Assembly (NCBI GenBank): GCA_038093975.1
Contig: JBBPTG010000025.1
Span: 1 to 64,000, forward strand
Direction: 5' to 3'
DNA from: Chalciporus piperatus
Lineage: Eukaryota > Basidiomycota > Agaricomycetes > Boletales > Boletaceae
Length of the DNA stretch: 64,000 nucleotides
The position numbers and the translations under genes are program-made. Each line of letters starts with the position of its first letter. Position 1 is the first letter of the stretch. Under the pieces are notes generated by a model, which was given only the letters and a program-made list of their open reading frames with translations, did no database searches and had not been told where the DNA came from. This document shows, piece by piece, positions 21,917 to 32,955 of this stretch.

Positions 21917-24048
21917 ATGGTACACACTTCCGCGCTCGACTCACAGTCTCAACAGGATGTCCTTAGGACAATTCACGACCAATTCACCATATCGGATGAC
22001 GTCCTCCAAGAGATAACTAAAACCTTCCTACGCGAAGTGGCCGACGGACTTTCTGCCTATGGCCGCCCCATGGCAATGATGTACGCCGTCACCAACACTA
22101 TGTACTGATCCATGTTGATAGCCCTTCCAGTCCGACGTTCGTCAAGGGTGTTCCAGATGGTTCCGAGACTGGGTATGTCCCATCATTCCCCCCACGCCTG
22201 ATTCTCATCCCTGTACACAAGCACCTTCCTGGCCCTTGATCTAGGCGGAACGAATCTGTAGGTCGATCATTCATCTCCTTGGAACCCATTATATAAGGAT
22301 TACAGTCGTGTTTGCGAAGTGACTCTTCACGGAGACAAATCCTTCACGCTCCGCCAGCAGAAATACAAGGTCTCCGAAGCTCTAAAGACAGGAGAGGCGA
22401 CTACGTTGTTTGGTACGGACGTATGTCACTCTTTACAGTAGTATCTGACGACTCGCTCCAAGATTATCTCGCCGACTCCGTCGATGCCTTCCTCACCGAC
22501 TCTGCTTCGCCCAGTAGCGCTATCCCGCCCTCCCTCGCTCCCAACGGATCCCACGACAGCGTCCTTGGAGACGAACATTCCGACCCATATGTTCCCCTCG
22601 CCCTCACTTTCTCTTTCCCAGTAGAACAAACGGCCCTCGATTCCGGCACCCTTCTTACATGGACAAAAGGTTTCTCAGCAAAAAATGCGATCGGCAAGGA
22701 CATCGTTAAACTCCTCCAAGATGCGTTCGACAGGAAACACATCCATGTTAGATGTGTTGCGCTCGTTAACGATGTCAGTATCAGTATCTTGCACTCGTCC
22801 TTTTGTTCAATCATAACTCTATTCATTCGTGACTCCCGTCTCACGTGGCCAACCTTGACTGACGACTCCGACCCTCGCAGACTGTTGGTGCCCTACTGTC
22901 TCGGGCTTACACTTCGGGAGGGTGCATCCTTGGTGCTATTTTTGGTACCGGGACGAACGGCGCGTACGTCGAGGATTTGGCCAATATGACGAAGCTCGGA
23001 AATGCACCTGCTGCCGCAGAGGGTGGCTACATGATCGTCAACACCGAATGGGGAGGCTTCGATAATACGGTAAGTCCCTTCACATGTGCTTTCTGGGATA
23101 GTTCACGTCATGGTTCGTTAGCGGTCCGCTCTCCCGACGACACCATATGACAACAGGCTTGACCGTGAATCTATCAACCCCCGATTCCAGGCATTCGAGA
23201 AATTTATCTCAGGAATGTACCTCGGAGAAATTGCACGAAACGTCATTCTTAGCCTCATTGATGCGTGTCCAAAACCATTGCTCTTCGGTGGACTCAGTAC
23301 CGGCCTACTGAACAAACAATGGAGTCTAGACACGGCGGTTTTGAGCGAGATCGAGGAGGCGTGGCAAGGCATCGGGAGATTTGCCTCCAGCAAAGAGCTC
23401 TCTGAGGATGAGAAGTTGAAGCACGTACAAGACGTTATCGTCCAAAGACTCGGTTTTTCCGACGCATCCGAAGTCTCGCTGGCGGACGCGGATATTGTCC
23501 GGCAGATCTGTGCGCTCGTGGCCACACGTGCTGCCCGTCTGAGCGCTTGTGCTGTTGCTGCAATTTTGGTGCAGACCGGCCGTGCACAGTGTGGCGGCGT
23601 TCCGGCACCTGGATCCTTACGAGATGAGGGGAAGCGAATTGGTGTCGGCGTCGATGGAAGGTCTGTCGTTTCGCTTCGATTTCTTGACCCGTCCGAAGCT
23701 GATCGTTTGTGTCCCCCTTTTGTTACCCAGCGTGGTCGAGTTTTATCCTCAGTTCGAGCCAAAGATGCGAGCTGCATTGCGTGCGCTCGTTGGTCCGGAG
23801 GTTGAGGGCCGCGTCGATATCGGCATGGCAAAAGACGGTAGTGGAGCTGGTGGTAAGTCGGTTCAGGTTGTCACTCCAACATCCGTTCTCACACCAGGAT
23901 CGTCTCCCCTTAAGCCGCCTTGTGCGCACTCGTCGCGCATCAACAGAGCCTAGCCAAGCGAAGCCAGGAACAACATCATCAGGAAACTTCCAACCGTCCA
24001 CCTCAGATCAAATCAGTGGAGAGCTACGCATACACCACCTCGACGTGA
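21917..24048 (+). CDS. Hexokinase
   Basis: Phosphorylates glucose and other hexoses in the cytosol, the first step of glycolysis. The start MVHTSALDSQSQQDVLRTIH leads into a regulatory helix. The phosphate loop is FLALDLGGTNLRVCEVTLHG. Then come LFDYLADSVDAFL, the hexose-binding FSFPVEQTALDSGTLLTWTK, ALVND with the catalytic Asp, and the second phosphate loop ILGAIFGTGTNGAYVE. NTEWGGFDN follows, and the C-terminal adenosine-binding part runs through RIGVGVDGSVVEFYPQFEPK. The residue set is that of an active hexokinase rather than a glucokinase-only or dead regulator. The tail after GSGAGAALCALVAHQQSLAK is extended with a polar segment (SQEQHHQETSNRPPQIK). About eight introns. The donor before DYLADS could be either of two GT sites, but only the upstream one keeps frame. 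Confidence 0.95.
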
Positions 24049-25021
24049 TTGATTCAAACGCAACCACCAACCACCACCATGCGAGTCTTGTCGAACGAGT
24101 AATTTGGAAAGAAATCAAAGTCGAAGCACATGTATGTACAAATACGACTTGTACGTATTCGGAGCATACCCTCCGTCGTCACATCGTCGTCATCGTTCCG
24201 TCATCGTGTATGTATGTCGTTTGTCTGGTTTTCCGATTTAAGCCCCCTCTCTTTGGAAGTGGTTTGTATTTCATGGGTTTCTCCATCCAGGCAACACCGA
24301 CGATGAAGCGCACAGAACTTCGTTCTGTCAGAGGTTCCTACGCTCGGCGATCTTTTTTCGTTCGTGTATTCGTGTACGTTCCCGAGGGGCAGCATTCTGC
24401 GCGTGGTCTAGATGCGTGTGCATGTGAGCTGCGTTACCAAACGCAAGGTTCACACTGACGTACATGCGCATCATCGTCACGTACTTATCGCACTGCGAAC
24501 CTGAGAATATGATGCAACGCGGAGGTCGAGTTAATTAAAAACCCTAGGCCGCATGGTGCGTAAATGATCTTCTCTTAATTCTATCGTACATACATTGTAC
24601 AAATACTACTTTTCTTCTCAACCTCTCGTATTAAGGGACATGCATAAGAGTGGCATGGCAGGGGTGGGAGAGAGAGTGGAATGGCACATGTGGGTCATAC
24701 TCAAGCGGCGTCCTCTGCATCTTCTATATATGCGCGCAAAAATACGTGAACAAATGGTGTTAGCAGAAATTTCCCCACTGCATGCGAAGCAAGACATATC
24801 GATGCAGAGTGGAAGAAAATGTGCGGGGTAACGAATGGGAAGAGTGGGAGTGAAGCCAGCATGGAGATTGTATTTTCTCGTGTATTGACAGCTCGGCTGG
24901 ATATAATAACATAGCGTACCTGCGTGCGTCAGCGACAGCTCGGTACACATAAAATGCCGACTCACCAAACAATTGAACATGTGATAGTCGACGGAGGTAA
25001 CCCAACGTCGACATGAGTGGC
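24049..25021. other. Tail-to-tail intergenic region
   Basis: This lies between the ends of the hexokinase and bZIP genes. Open frames occur, including about 135 codons on the minus strand at 24618-25025, but they are rich in Cys, His and Met in no known pattern and have no start context. Probably two 3' untranslated regions. Confidence 0.5.
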
Positions 25022-26588
25022 TCAATACCCATACGAGGCTCGTGTGGTAGTCGCGGCGGCGGCAGCTCCACCTTTAGAAGCCATGTTCATGTTCATACTT
25101 ACTGGTTGACCATTGGATACGACGGAGTTGGGTGGTACAACGCCAGGACCCACAGTCGGGCCTCCTGGCCCAATCACGGTATTGCCAATAAGGGCGGAGA
25201 GCCGAGAAATTTCTTCTCGGGAAGATACGAGCGCAGATGTGAGCCGTTCATTCTCAGTCGTGAGATTTTCGACTCTGGCCTGGAGGGAAGTTAACCAAGC
25301 TTTCTTCCGTTGGCGACACTTCAGCGCAGCTAGATGTGTATCAGAAAGCGATGCAACGGGCAAAATTTGGAAGCACAAGACCTTGTCTGTTACGTTCTAA
25401 GAAGTTTCTACGTTTCTCTTCTTCGGTCTCAGGCTTCCTCGGTTGTTTGGATTTAGCACCGCCAGCTTGTGATTGTTGGTGGTGATCGGGAAAGTCTTCC
25501 TCCTCTTCCTCTTCCTCCTCTTCTTCCTCCTCGCCTGAATCTTTACTCCGGCCGGTGCTGACGCTGTTGATAGTGTTGGCCCGAGTACGTTTCGCTTGGT
25601 TTTGGGGTGCAGTGCGAGTAGCAGGGGCGGGGGGAGGACTTCCAGGATCATAAGATTTGCGTTTGGTACCTCTTCGGCCATTTGCAGGTGCTGCTGCTGC
25701 ACCGCTGGCGCGTGCTTGAGCTTCCTCACGTTTTGTGAGCTCTTGATGGGCTTGAGATAGCAAGTACAAGCCGTTTGCGGCCGTACTCGCCGCATTATTT
25801 GCGCTGATGTAAGCCGAGTCATTGTCCTGGCTTGCGGTGACTGAGGTGGAGAGGTGAGAGCTCGTGGCAGGCGCATGTGTAGCGGAGTTGTACTGATTCG
25901 AGGGGGCACCGAGTACACCACTTATCGTCGAGAGGGTGTTCGGAGTGATTGTTGCGTTCGCAGAATTAGAATTATTGTTGTTCATGAGTGCGAGGAACGC
26001 CGCTGTGTTGGGGGATGGAGGGGGGAAAGAAACTGGCCCCCCGACAAGGGGTGTCAAGCCCGAGCCGGGCGTGAGTCCCGTACGAGGAGTCAATCCTGTA
26101 CGAGGAGTAAGGCCAGTTCGGAACGAGGCTGGGTCGAATGGAAGATGGGAAGAAGCAGAGTCTGAACCCTGCTGTGGGCCTGCGAGCATGGCAGGGGAGA
26201 GCGGGCCAGCGCGGAGGGAGTTTGCAAGAGAGGAAGAGAACTGCCAGCTGTAGCTCTGATCGGATGGGGATGCTATGGCAGCGACGGGGGGGAGGACAGT
26301 GCGTGGGGATGACCGACCTGCATTGTCCTTTGAATGGGAGGTGGGCTCTGAGGAGGGTGGTCTGTCTGGTTGAGATGCTCTAGAGGAATGATTTGAGGCG
26401 GGGCTTGCCGAGTCTCTTCTTGAGGTGGAAGTGTGTCGGATGTGTGATGGACGGGAGAATGACTGCTCGAATGGATTTGGCTCGAGATCAAAGTCGGAGC
26501 GGGTCTGTCGGACAAGTTGGCGGGGAGGGTGCTCGGCAGAACAAGGTGCCGACGGAGAGTCGCCGTTTTTGGGAGGCGTAGTGGACAT
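25022..26588 (-). CDS. ATF1: Atf1/AtfA-type stress bZIP transcription factor
   Basis: The N-terminal part has the two Atf1-specific blocks. SYSWQFSSSLANSLRAGPLS is the HRA-like motif, followed by PAMLAGPQQG. After it the unit TGLTP recurs four times as RTGLTP, RTGLTP, RTGLTP and GSGLTP. These are Ser/Thr-Pro sites of the type phosphorylated by the Sty1/Hog1 MAP kinase in fission yeast Atf1. A long Asn- and Ala-rich middle ends in a run of 14 Glu. An intron then joins RRNFLERNRQ to AALKCRQRKKAWLTSLQARV, forming the bZIP basic region (NRQAALKCRQRKK), with a leucine zipper after it. The start at 26588 (MSTTPPKNGDSPSAPC) is preferred. The frame also stays open to a possible ATG at 26699. It should bind CRE sites and control oxidative, osmotic and spore stress genes. 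Confidence 0.92.
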
Positions 26589-27182
26589 GATGACGGTGGA
26601 GCGACGTAGTTGGAGCGGAGGAGAACGACGTATGCGATGACGACAGTCGAACGGTGACGCACACGGCGCTGTCTCAACACAGCTTTTCTGTACCGACACA
26701 AAATTCAGCTGAGCTCCATCGATCGTGGTCCCAAATACTTGCGTTTCAGTCTCTATGACCTTTGCCTTGGCTATACACCAACAGAACGAATGATTGTGCT
26801 CGTCTTTGCTGGCCCGTGCGCAATCGCTTGTTTTCCGAGAGAGGGTTGCAAAAAGGAATGACGACGTTCTGACGTAGTCGTGTTATATTCAACTTCAGGC
26901 GGAGTTCAAATAAACCACCCCTTCTTCCTATCGCAGATCCGATGCTGATGCGACCCACGTCATACCCCTGCCACGCTCTCGTTAAGTAATGCCCCGCAAT
27001 CACTCCCGGGGAAATCACAGCACACCTTCACCATCCACCCCTGCTATCTTCCCCCTCCACCTCTAATCTCTACCAAGTTAGTAGGACGTAGAGCTACCCC
27101 ACCACCATGCACCCACAAACACACACATGTCTGTGATCCGCGCAATTTACCCTCGTTCCTCCCTGCCTCATTGCCAACTAAC
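26589..27182. other. Promoter region of the bZIP gene
   Basis: No coding exon is evident. A CRE-like octamer TGACGTAG at 26870-26877 lies about 280 bp upstream of the bZIP start and could allow autoregulation. The right half is CT-rich on the plus strand and forms the 3' flank of the DUF3445 gene. Confidence 0.4.
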
Positions 27183-29119
27183 CTAATACGGATATCCTGC
27201 CATACCCTCCTCTGGTCCAGTGACACCATCTCTTTCGGCACATTCATCCAGATATCTCAATAAAACATCCTTATACATTTCCCTCGCCTTGTAGATGGCG
27301 ACACCTTCTGGCCAACTCCGCACCGCGCTTGCCAGTCGCCCTGCCACTCCCCGTTCCCGCGCAAGTTCTTCGACCTTGAACAGATACGTACGTATCCCGA
27401 AAATGATCGCGCCTGTCCGTGGGAGTCGCCGCAACGTCTGTCGCTCACTCCGTAGGCGAAGAGTTTTAGGCGCGAGGTATGGCGCGGGGTCGAAAAGTCA
27501 TCTTCGCGCCCATTTGTCGACTCTGACCAGCCCAACTCCTCCGGATCGACATCCGACGTCACATCCTCTCCCACGTCCGATTTAAGTTCCCCGTCTCCAT
27601 CATGCGCCGTTTTGTCGGGTTTGACGACCTGCATAAAGTAATTATTCCGTATCACTGGTTTATCTAGGGCCATGCGTCTGAAGAACCGCTCCATGCTCGT
27701 TTCGAGTTTCTCTTTGACTGAATACGATACAGAGAAAATGAATGCCAAGTGGATGCGAACACCAAAAAAAGCGCTTACATTGAGGAACATTCCCTGACAG
27801 GTGTATTTCATCAAGAGGCATGCCAATTTTGTCGCTCAGGCGCCAGAACCCTGAGTATTTACGTCGCAGAGTCAGTGAACCCGATAAAAGCGTGTCTTTT
27901 ACCTACGCAATCACTCACCTGGCGTGCTTATCGCTCCAGCCTGGAAGTAATACTTCCCGTCCGATCCTATGCCGCGCTGGGTTAGCAAGCACCGCGACAG
28001 ATAGGGGGACCACGCGGAAGGAGAGCGGCGAGTCACCTTCTATCATTATGGCAACGTCTTCTTGAACCCTTGTAAGGTACATTCCATTCGATCAATCAGG
28101 TTGCACCAGCAACACGTTCATGACGTATGTGGAATGGATAACTCACAAACCATTCACGATCTTCATTGCCTCTTCACCCATCTCCACGCCTTTAAGGCTT
28201 TCCAGAACGCCCAGGTCATATTTGGCACCAGTCTCCGTGACCTCGATGCTACTAATTGGGACCTCTTCATGCCACGAGAGCGGAATCCCACCAACAGAAG
28301 GAACAGGGGAGGTCAAGATCCGGGATACGCGGAATGACGTCGGATATCGTCGAGAAAGATACTCTGCAAGCTCGTACACCAATTCTTTTGCTAGATCAAA
28401 GTCGTCGATGTCTTCGTTCGAGAAATGGTCGAGTCACCCACCAGCTTTAGCCCCGCCAGACACCCTGACCCCCTCGTCCTCGCGAGCAGGCAGAACCCGG
28501 ACGACGTTTCTTTTGCGTGTACGAAGCCTGAAACTGCGAACGCGTTGGTACATTGTATATGATGAGTCTAGCTCAATCCATTCGCTCCACGGCATGGCGC
28601 GTATTCCCATCGTCACACTACGGGACATGGTGAGCAATCGTATAACACAAGCGAGGAACCCATTCGAATCACTGATATTCGCCCCAGCGGAATGGACGGT
28701 ATGGTACAGGCTTGATATCCTTGAGTTCGTATTGACAAGGGGTGATTTCTGGATAGTCGAAACGCTGGGGGGTCCATTCTAACCCATTTCAAACCCGACG
28801 CGTCTGTGAGTGGTCACTGCAACAAGAAGCATCCTAACTCACCTCCATTTTCACGATTTTTATTGTCCGCTGCTTCGTTGGCGGCATTCGATTTGATGGG
28901 AGCAGCACTACCGACCTTTGAACTCACCCTCATCCACGTCCACTTTAATACCCTCAGACTTGCAAAGAGCACAATGGTTTGGAGTGCGAGGTGGAGCAAT
29001 GTGGGAAACCATGTCAGAGATGCGTCATTGGAGCCAAGCGGAGGAGCATCATCACTCGTCCTATTGTAGTCGCTGGCCACTGGCACCATGAGAGTCGAGA
29101 ACCAGCTTTGCAGCTCCAT
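27183..29119 (-). CDS. DUF3445 haem-dependent oxidative N-demethylase-like protein with membrane anchor
   Basis: The first exon (start 29119) begins MELQSWFSTLMVPVASDYNR and has one membrane helix (FPTLLHLALQTIVLFASLRV). The catalytic family domain then begins with TMGIRAMPWSEWIELDSSYT. It continues with LAEYLSRRYPTSFRVS, LGVLESLKGVEMGEEAMKIV, EKLETSMERFFRRMALDKPV and IRNNYFMQV. It ends RRLPRTGAIIFGIRTYLFKV and GRLASAVRSWPEGVAIYKAR. These blocks match DUF3445 (PF11927), bacterial members of which bind haem and oxidatively demethylate secondary amines. Fungal members usually have the same N-terminal anchor. The substrate here is unknown. Exon joins in the middle (27750-28140) are less certain than the two ends. 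Confidence 0.83.
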
Positions 29120-29890
29120 GGATCGGTTGTCTGAAGAAGAAGAGATGTTGGCAACGGACTAAGCCCCAAGAGCGGAATTCACACTTACATATACTGCGCG
29201 GAACAGAAATATAAGGCGTCGGGCTTTACGGCAACGACGCGAACCGGGCCATCATCTGATCACGAGCATGGGGGTCTTGATCAGCTTGGGCTGGCTCTCA
29301 CGCGCACGATGGGCAGTTGCCTCAACGTTTTAGAAGTGATTCAAATTCCGTCCGACGAGTCGGCGACGCCCCAGATAACTGTTCGCAGAGATGAACCGGC
29401 TCACTTGGCCAGCGCAGTCCCCTTGCAGGCACCCTAGACGCACCATGCTGATTTTGTTCGGCGGTAGTGTGCAAGTGCTTTATTTGACTCTGGCAGTACT
29501 GAATTTGCACGCCAGGGATATACTCTAGCTGAACTTTGTAGAGAACAGGGGCATTGAATGATTACATCTCGAGAAGAGAAAAAGCTTACGCGTCATAGGC
29601 CTTTACTTGCCGCTGCCCTTCATTGGACTAGAGGTTCAATTTCAATAGGTCGCAGCCTGTATAGTAGAGTAGTTCTAGTACTTGAGTAGTACAGAAGAAT
29701 ATGTGGATGAAATCGCGATTTATTTATTTATCGTAAATAGCACTAATAATTAATTGCTAGTGATCGGCAGTTCCCGGCACCAACTCTGACCCAAGACTTG
29801 TTATTCCGAGTTCCACCTGCTCCAACCTTACTCTCTTTGTGAGTACATTTAGTTTGACCGCGCTGTGTTTTTTATCCTTGTCCTCAGGCC
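29120..29890. other. Divergent promoter region, DUF3445 gene and ATP7
   Basis: No exon seen. The part 29640-29760 is AT-rich and rich in TAGTA and TACT motifs. The last 130 bp before ATP7 are pyrimidine-rich. A tract of CAGGCC directly precedes the ATP7 start and may be the acceptor of a 5' UTR intron. Confidence 0.4.
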
Positions 29891-30684
29891 ATGGCCTCAA
29901 AAGCAGCAGCCGTCGCCGTTGTGAGTTTATTGACTTTGCTCTCCGTGGTTCCGTTAAAATCCGTCAACCAAACAGGATTTCACGCGGATTTATTCGACAC
30001 TTGGATTGGGCAAAGGTCGGTTCAGCCATAGAATATACCCTGCAAAACTAACCGTCGCACCTGGTATCAGAGACAATTGCTTCCCTTCAGGCATTCCGCA
30101 AGCGGCACGGAGAAGCTCAGCGTATCCACGCACAATACGCATCACAACCTACCACCGTCGACTTTGCTCACTACCGTTCCGTCCTGAAAAACACTGCCAT
30201 TGTCGATGAGGCCGACAAGATTTTGAAGGCGTTCAATCCCATCACATACGACGTCAACACGCACATCAAGGCTATCGAGACCTTCGAGGCCAAGGCGGTA
30301 TGTGGTCGTTTCGTTTCCTGACTTCAGGGAGTTTATGTTCCGTATGCTTTAGGTCGAGAAGGCTCAGGAGACAGCACAAAAGATTGATGTGGAGTTGAAG
30401 GACCTCCAAGCAACTCTGGCCAACATTGAGGATGCTCGCCCATTCGAGGATTTGACTGTAAGTTGCATTCCAACCCACCGTCAACGGAACAATCCCTCCA
30501 ATTTTTGCTCCCTAGGTCGTCGACTTCGAAACCTCCCACCCACGGTTGGCGGACACCGTGCAGACGATGATGAAGAAGGGCAAATTCACCGTGCCAGGTA
30601 GGGTGTTGTATGTGGGCACAGCACATTTGCTGACATCTCTACTTAGGCTACAAGGAGAAGTTCGGCGACCTTTCTCTCGTGTAG
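29891..30684 (+). CDS. ATP7: Mitochondrial F1Fo ATP synthase subunit d
   Basis: Subunit d is part of the peripheral stalk that holds the F1 head still while the rotor turns. The start MASKAAAVAV joins over an intron to DFTRIYSTLGLGKETIASLQ and AFRKRHGEAQRIHAQYASQP. The rest follows the family without gaps: VDFAHYRSVLKNTAIVDEAD, FNPITYDVNTHIKAIETFEA, AQETAQKIDVELKDLQATLA and NIEDARPFEDLTVVDFETSH. It ends MMKKGKFTVPGYKEKFGDLS, then LV and a stop. Length is about 175 residues, as usual. One mini-exon of 20 bases (GACAATTGCTTCCCTTCAG region near 30070) is needed to keep frame. Confidence 0.95.
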
Positions 30685-31003
30685 ACATGTGTATATCCAT
30701 CTCAATAGACATTGCATGCTGGTCCACGTCATTCTTATGTGTTTGAAAGAGTGAATAACTGGCGTTGCGCGTGATAGTACTTCGGATCGAGGATGTTGGG
30801 TGCCATCGAACATCATGAACGTGCAGGTTATCCAAGTGTAGGCCCCAGGCAACATTGAATCCGCGTTTGCTGACTAAGCAGAGTATCGCCTGCGTGGAAC
30901 CAATTTGGCGTGTCAAAGCCACATACCGCGTTGTTGGCGTCCAGACGTCCACCAACGGCCACAAGCCCACCTCATCTTTGTCTCCCATTCTTCGTGAGAG
31001 ACA
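30685..31003. other. Short intergenic region between two plus-strand genes
   Basis: It contains the 3' flank of ATP7 and the promoter of GPC1. No further gene or repeat seen. Confidence 0.5.
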
Positions 31004-32757
31004 ATGGCTTCCAGACCACCCTCCCCCTCGAGAGCAGAGGCTTCCACAGGCATGGGTTACTTCTCCGTACCCTTCGAACGTTTTCTCCGTGACGACATCT
31101 CGGATTGGCCTGGGGCGTTTACTTTGCTAGGTTAGTTGTTAGATATTTCCTGTGATATCATTTATGAATTGAATCACAGACACGATGGAGACATACTTCG
31201 ACTCTCGCTTGGATTTGCTTCAGAGGCAGATCCAGAAACACAGTGACAGGCTCAAGATGAAGGCTGAGGAGGCGTTGAAGAAACGCACAAATGGCGATAT
31301 AATACCAGAGAACATCGACCGTGAAATCAAGAACTTCAAGCTGAAGGTATTTTGTAACTCCTGTTCATAACCGCTGCCCATTCTAAACCATGCATCCAGG
31401 TCGCGGGGCGTATGCAAAAGCTTGTTGCGTCGTGGCATTCCGCGAAAGTGATACGGACGCGTGAAAAAGTTTCATTCTTTTTCGGTGTGATGTCACTTTT
31501 GACCTCTGCTCTGTTGTTTGGGATGGCACCTGAGTCAGATTCCTTCTCGTCCACCAACTTGGCATGCTACTGATACGCGTCGTTAGGTGGATTCATGTGA
31601 CATATACTGTTCAGGGGCTCTATCTCCTCCCGGTTCGAGCGTACACCTACAAGAAGCGTTCCTGGCACTACTTCCTCTTCGACCTCTGCTATTACGTCAC
31701 GATCCTCAACTTTATTTACATCTGGTTCTTTCCGTCCAGTACGGCACTGTTCATGGCATGCTATTGTCTCTCGCATGGTTCTCTGGCAAGTGCGGTCATC
31801 ACGTGGAGAAACAGTCTTGTGTTCCACGACTCGGACAAAGTCACTTCACTCTTCGTCCACATCTATGCACCATTCACATTCACTGTCATTCGGTAGGTCA
31901 ATCCCAAATGTTATGTAGATTTGACCTGACTTTCTTCACAGGCATTATTATCCTGGGGCTGAGCAGCGTTTCCCTGCGCTGGCCGCATTACCACATCTGA
32001 ATCCTGGACGTGCCCTGTTTATCAGCGGTGCCATTTGTGAGTTGATCTTGGAATTTCCGACATGTCGACCTTATATTCCTTGACAGATCTTATCTGGCAA
32101 ATCTTGTACTGGAAGGTACATAAGACAGACGAAACTCGGCTTTTGGACGTGGACTGACCTCTACTTTTCTTCCAGTTCGTTTATGTAGACCGCCGCACGA
32201 AGATCGAATCAGGACAGCGGACTACTTCTTTGTCATTCCTCCTCAATGACAAGCGTGGTGCACTAGGACGTGCTTTGACCAGGACCCGCCCTGACAAGCG
32301 CGAAGCATATTTCATGGGTGGTCAATTCAGTATGAACTCTTCGGCCAGTCCTGAAAACTTACTAATGCAAGGCGATGCCAGTGTATTCTATTCTCACCGC
32401 GTTGCCGGCTGTGTACCTGCTATACGATAGTCCCCGTTGGAGTGGCGCCTTCTTGATCTTGATCTTCGCCGTGAGCGTGTGGAATGGTGGGGGCTTCTAC
32501 ATCGAAGTGTTTGGTCGCAAGTATGCGCAGTTCATTATTTATCCTCTTTCGATCGCTGACGCAAGCGATCAAATAGGTTTGAGCGTGAACTGGAAGCGCT
32601 GCGCAAGGAGCTTGCTGAAAATAACAATCACCGCTCTAGTGCTTCGACGGATGTGGAATCCCTGAACAACACGCCTTACGTCGACCACAGAACACTGCCC
32701 CCTGTCGATGATTTGGAAGGAGTCGATAATGCCGCTTGGGAGCAGAAGGGTCTGTAG
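31004..32757 (+). CDS. GPC1: Glycerophosphocholine acyltransferase GPC1 (DUF2838)
   Basis: GPC1 acylates glycerophosphocholine to lysophosphatidylcholine at internal membranes and so recycles phosphatidylcholine. The first exon (MASRPPSPSRAEASTGMGYF, then FERFLRDDISDWPGAFTLLD) joins to a charged coiled region, YFDSRLDLLQRQIQKHSDRL. The DUF2838 core then begins LVASWHSAKVIRTREKVSFF and continues with RAYTYKKRSWHYFLFDLCYY, LFMACYCLSHGSLASAVITW and RNSLVFHDSDKVTSLFVHIY. It closes with APFTFTVIRHYYPG and WKFVYVDRRTKIESGQRTTS. About eight hydrophobic helices are present. The C-terminal tail is polar. The upstream ATG at 31004 is chosen because it joins in frame at a TAG|GTTAGT donor. The ATG in the second exon (METYFDSR) is the alternative. 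Confidence 0.92.
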
Positions 32758-32955
32758 CCCTATTTGCGAATGCTGGCTTGACGGAGTGTAGAATAGTATC
32801 AAAAACCTTAACTAATGCTTATGATATCCTGTTCACGTCTTGCTACGATGTATCCCTTTTGTTCTGTGCTGCGGGTTCCTTATATTACTTTACGATATTC
32901 TCTCTTGATCTCTTTGAAGCCGAGTATGCGTTCACTGAAAAGATCGTCTCTGTTC

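Noticed and set aside
23118..23831. 237-codon minus-strand frame opposite hexokinase
   Set aside because: Hexokinase motifs on the plus strand cover the same bases; the minus frame has none.
24618..25025. 135-codon minus-strand frame after the bZIP gene
   Set aside because: Downstream of the bZIP stop, Cys/His/Met-rich without zinc-finger spacing; likely 3' untranslated sequence.
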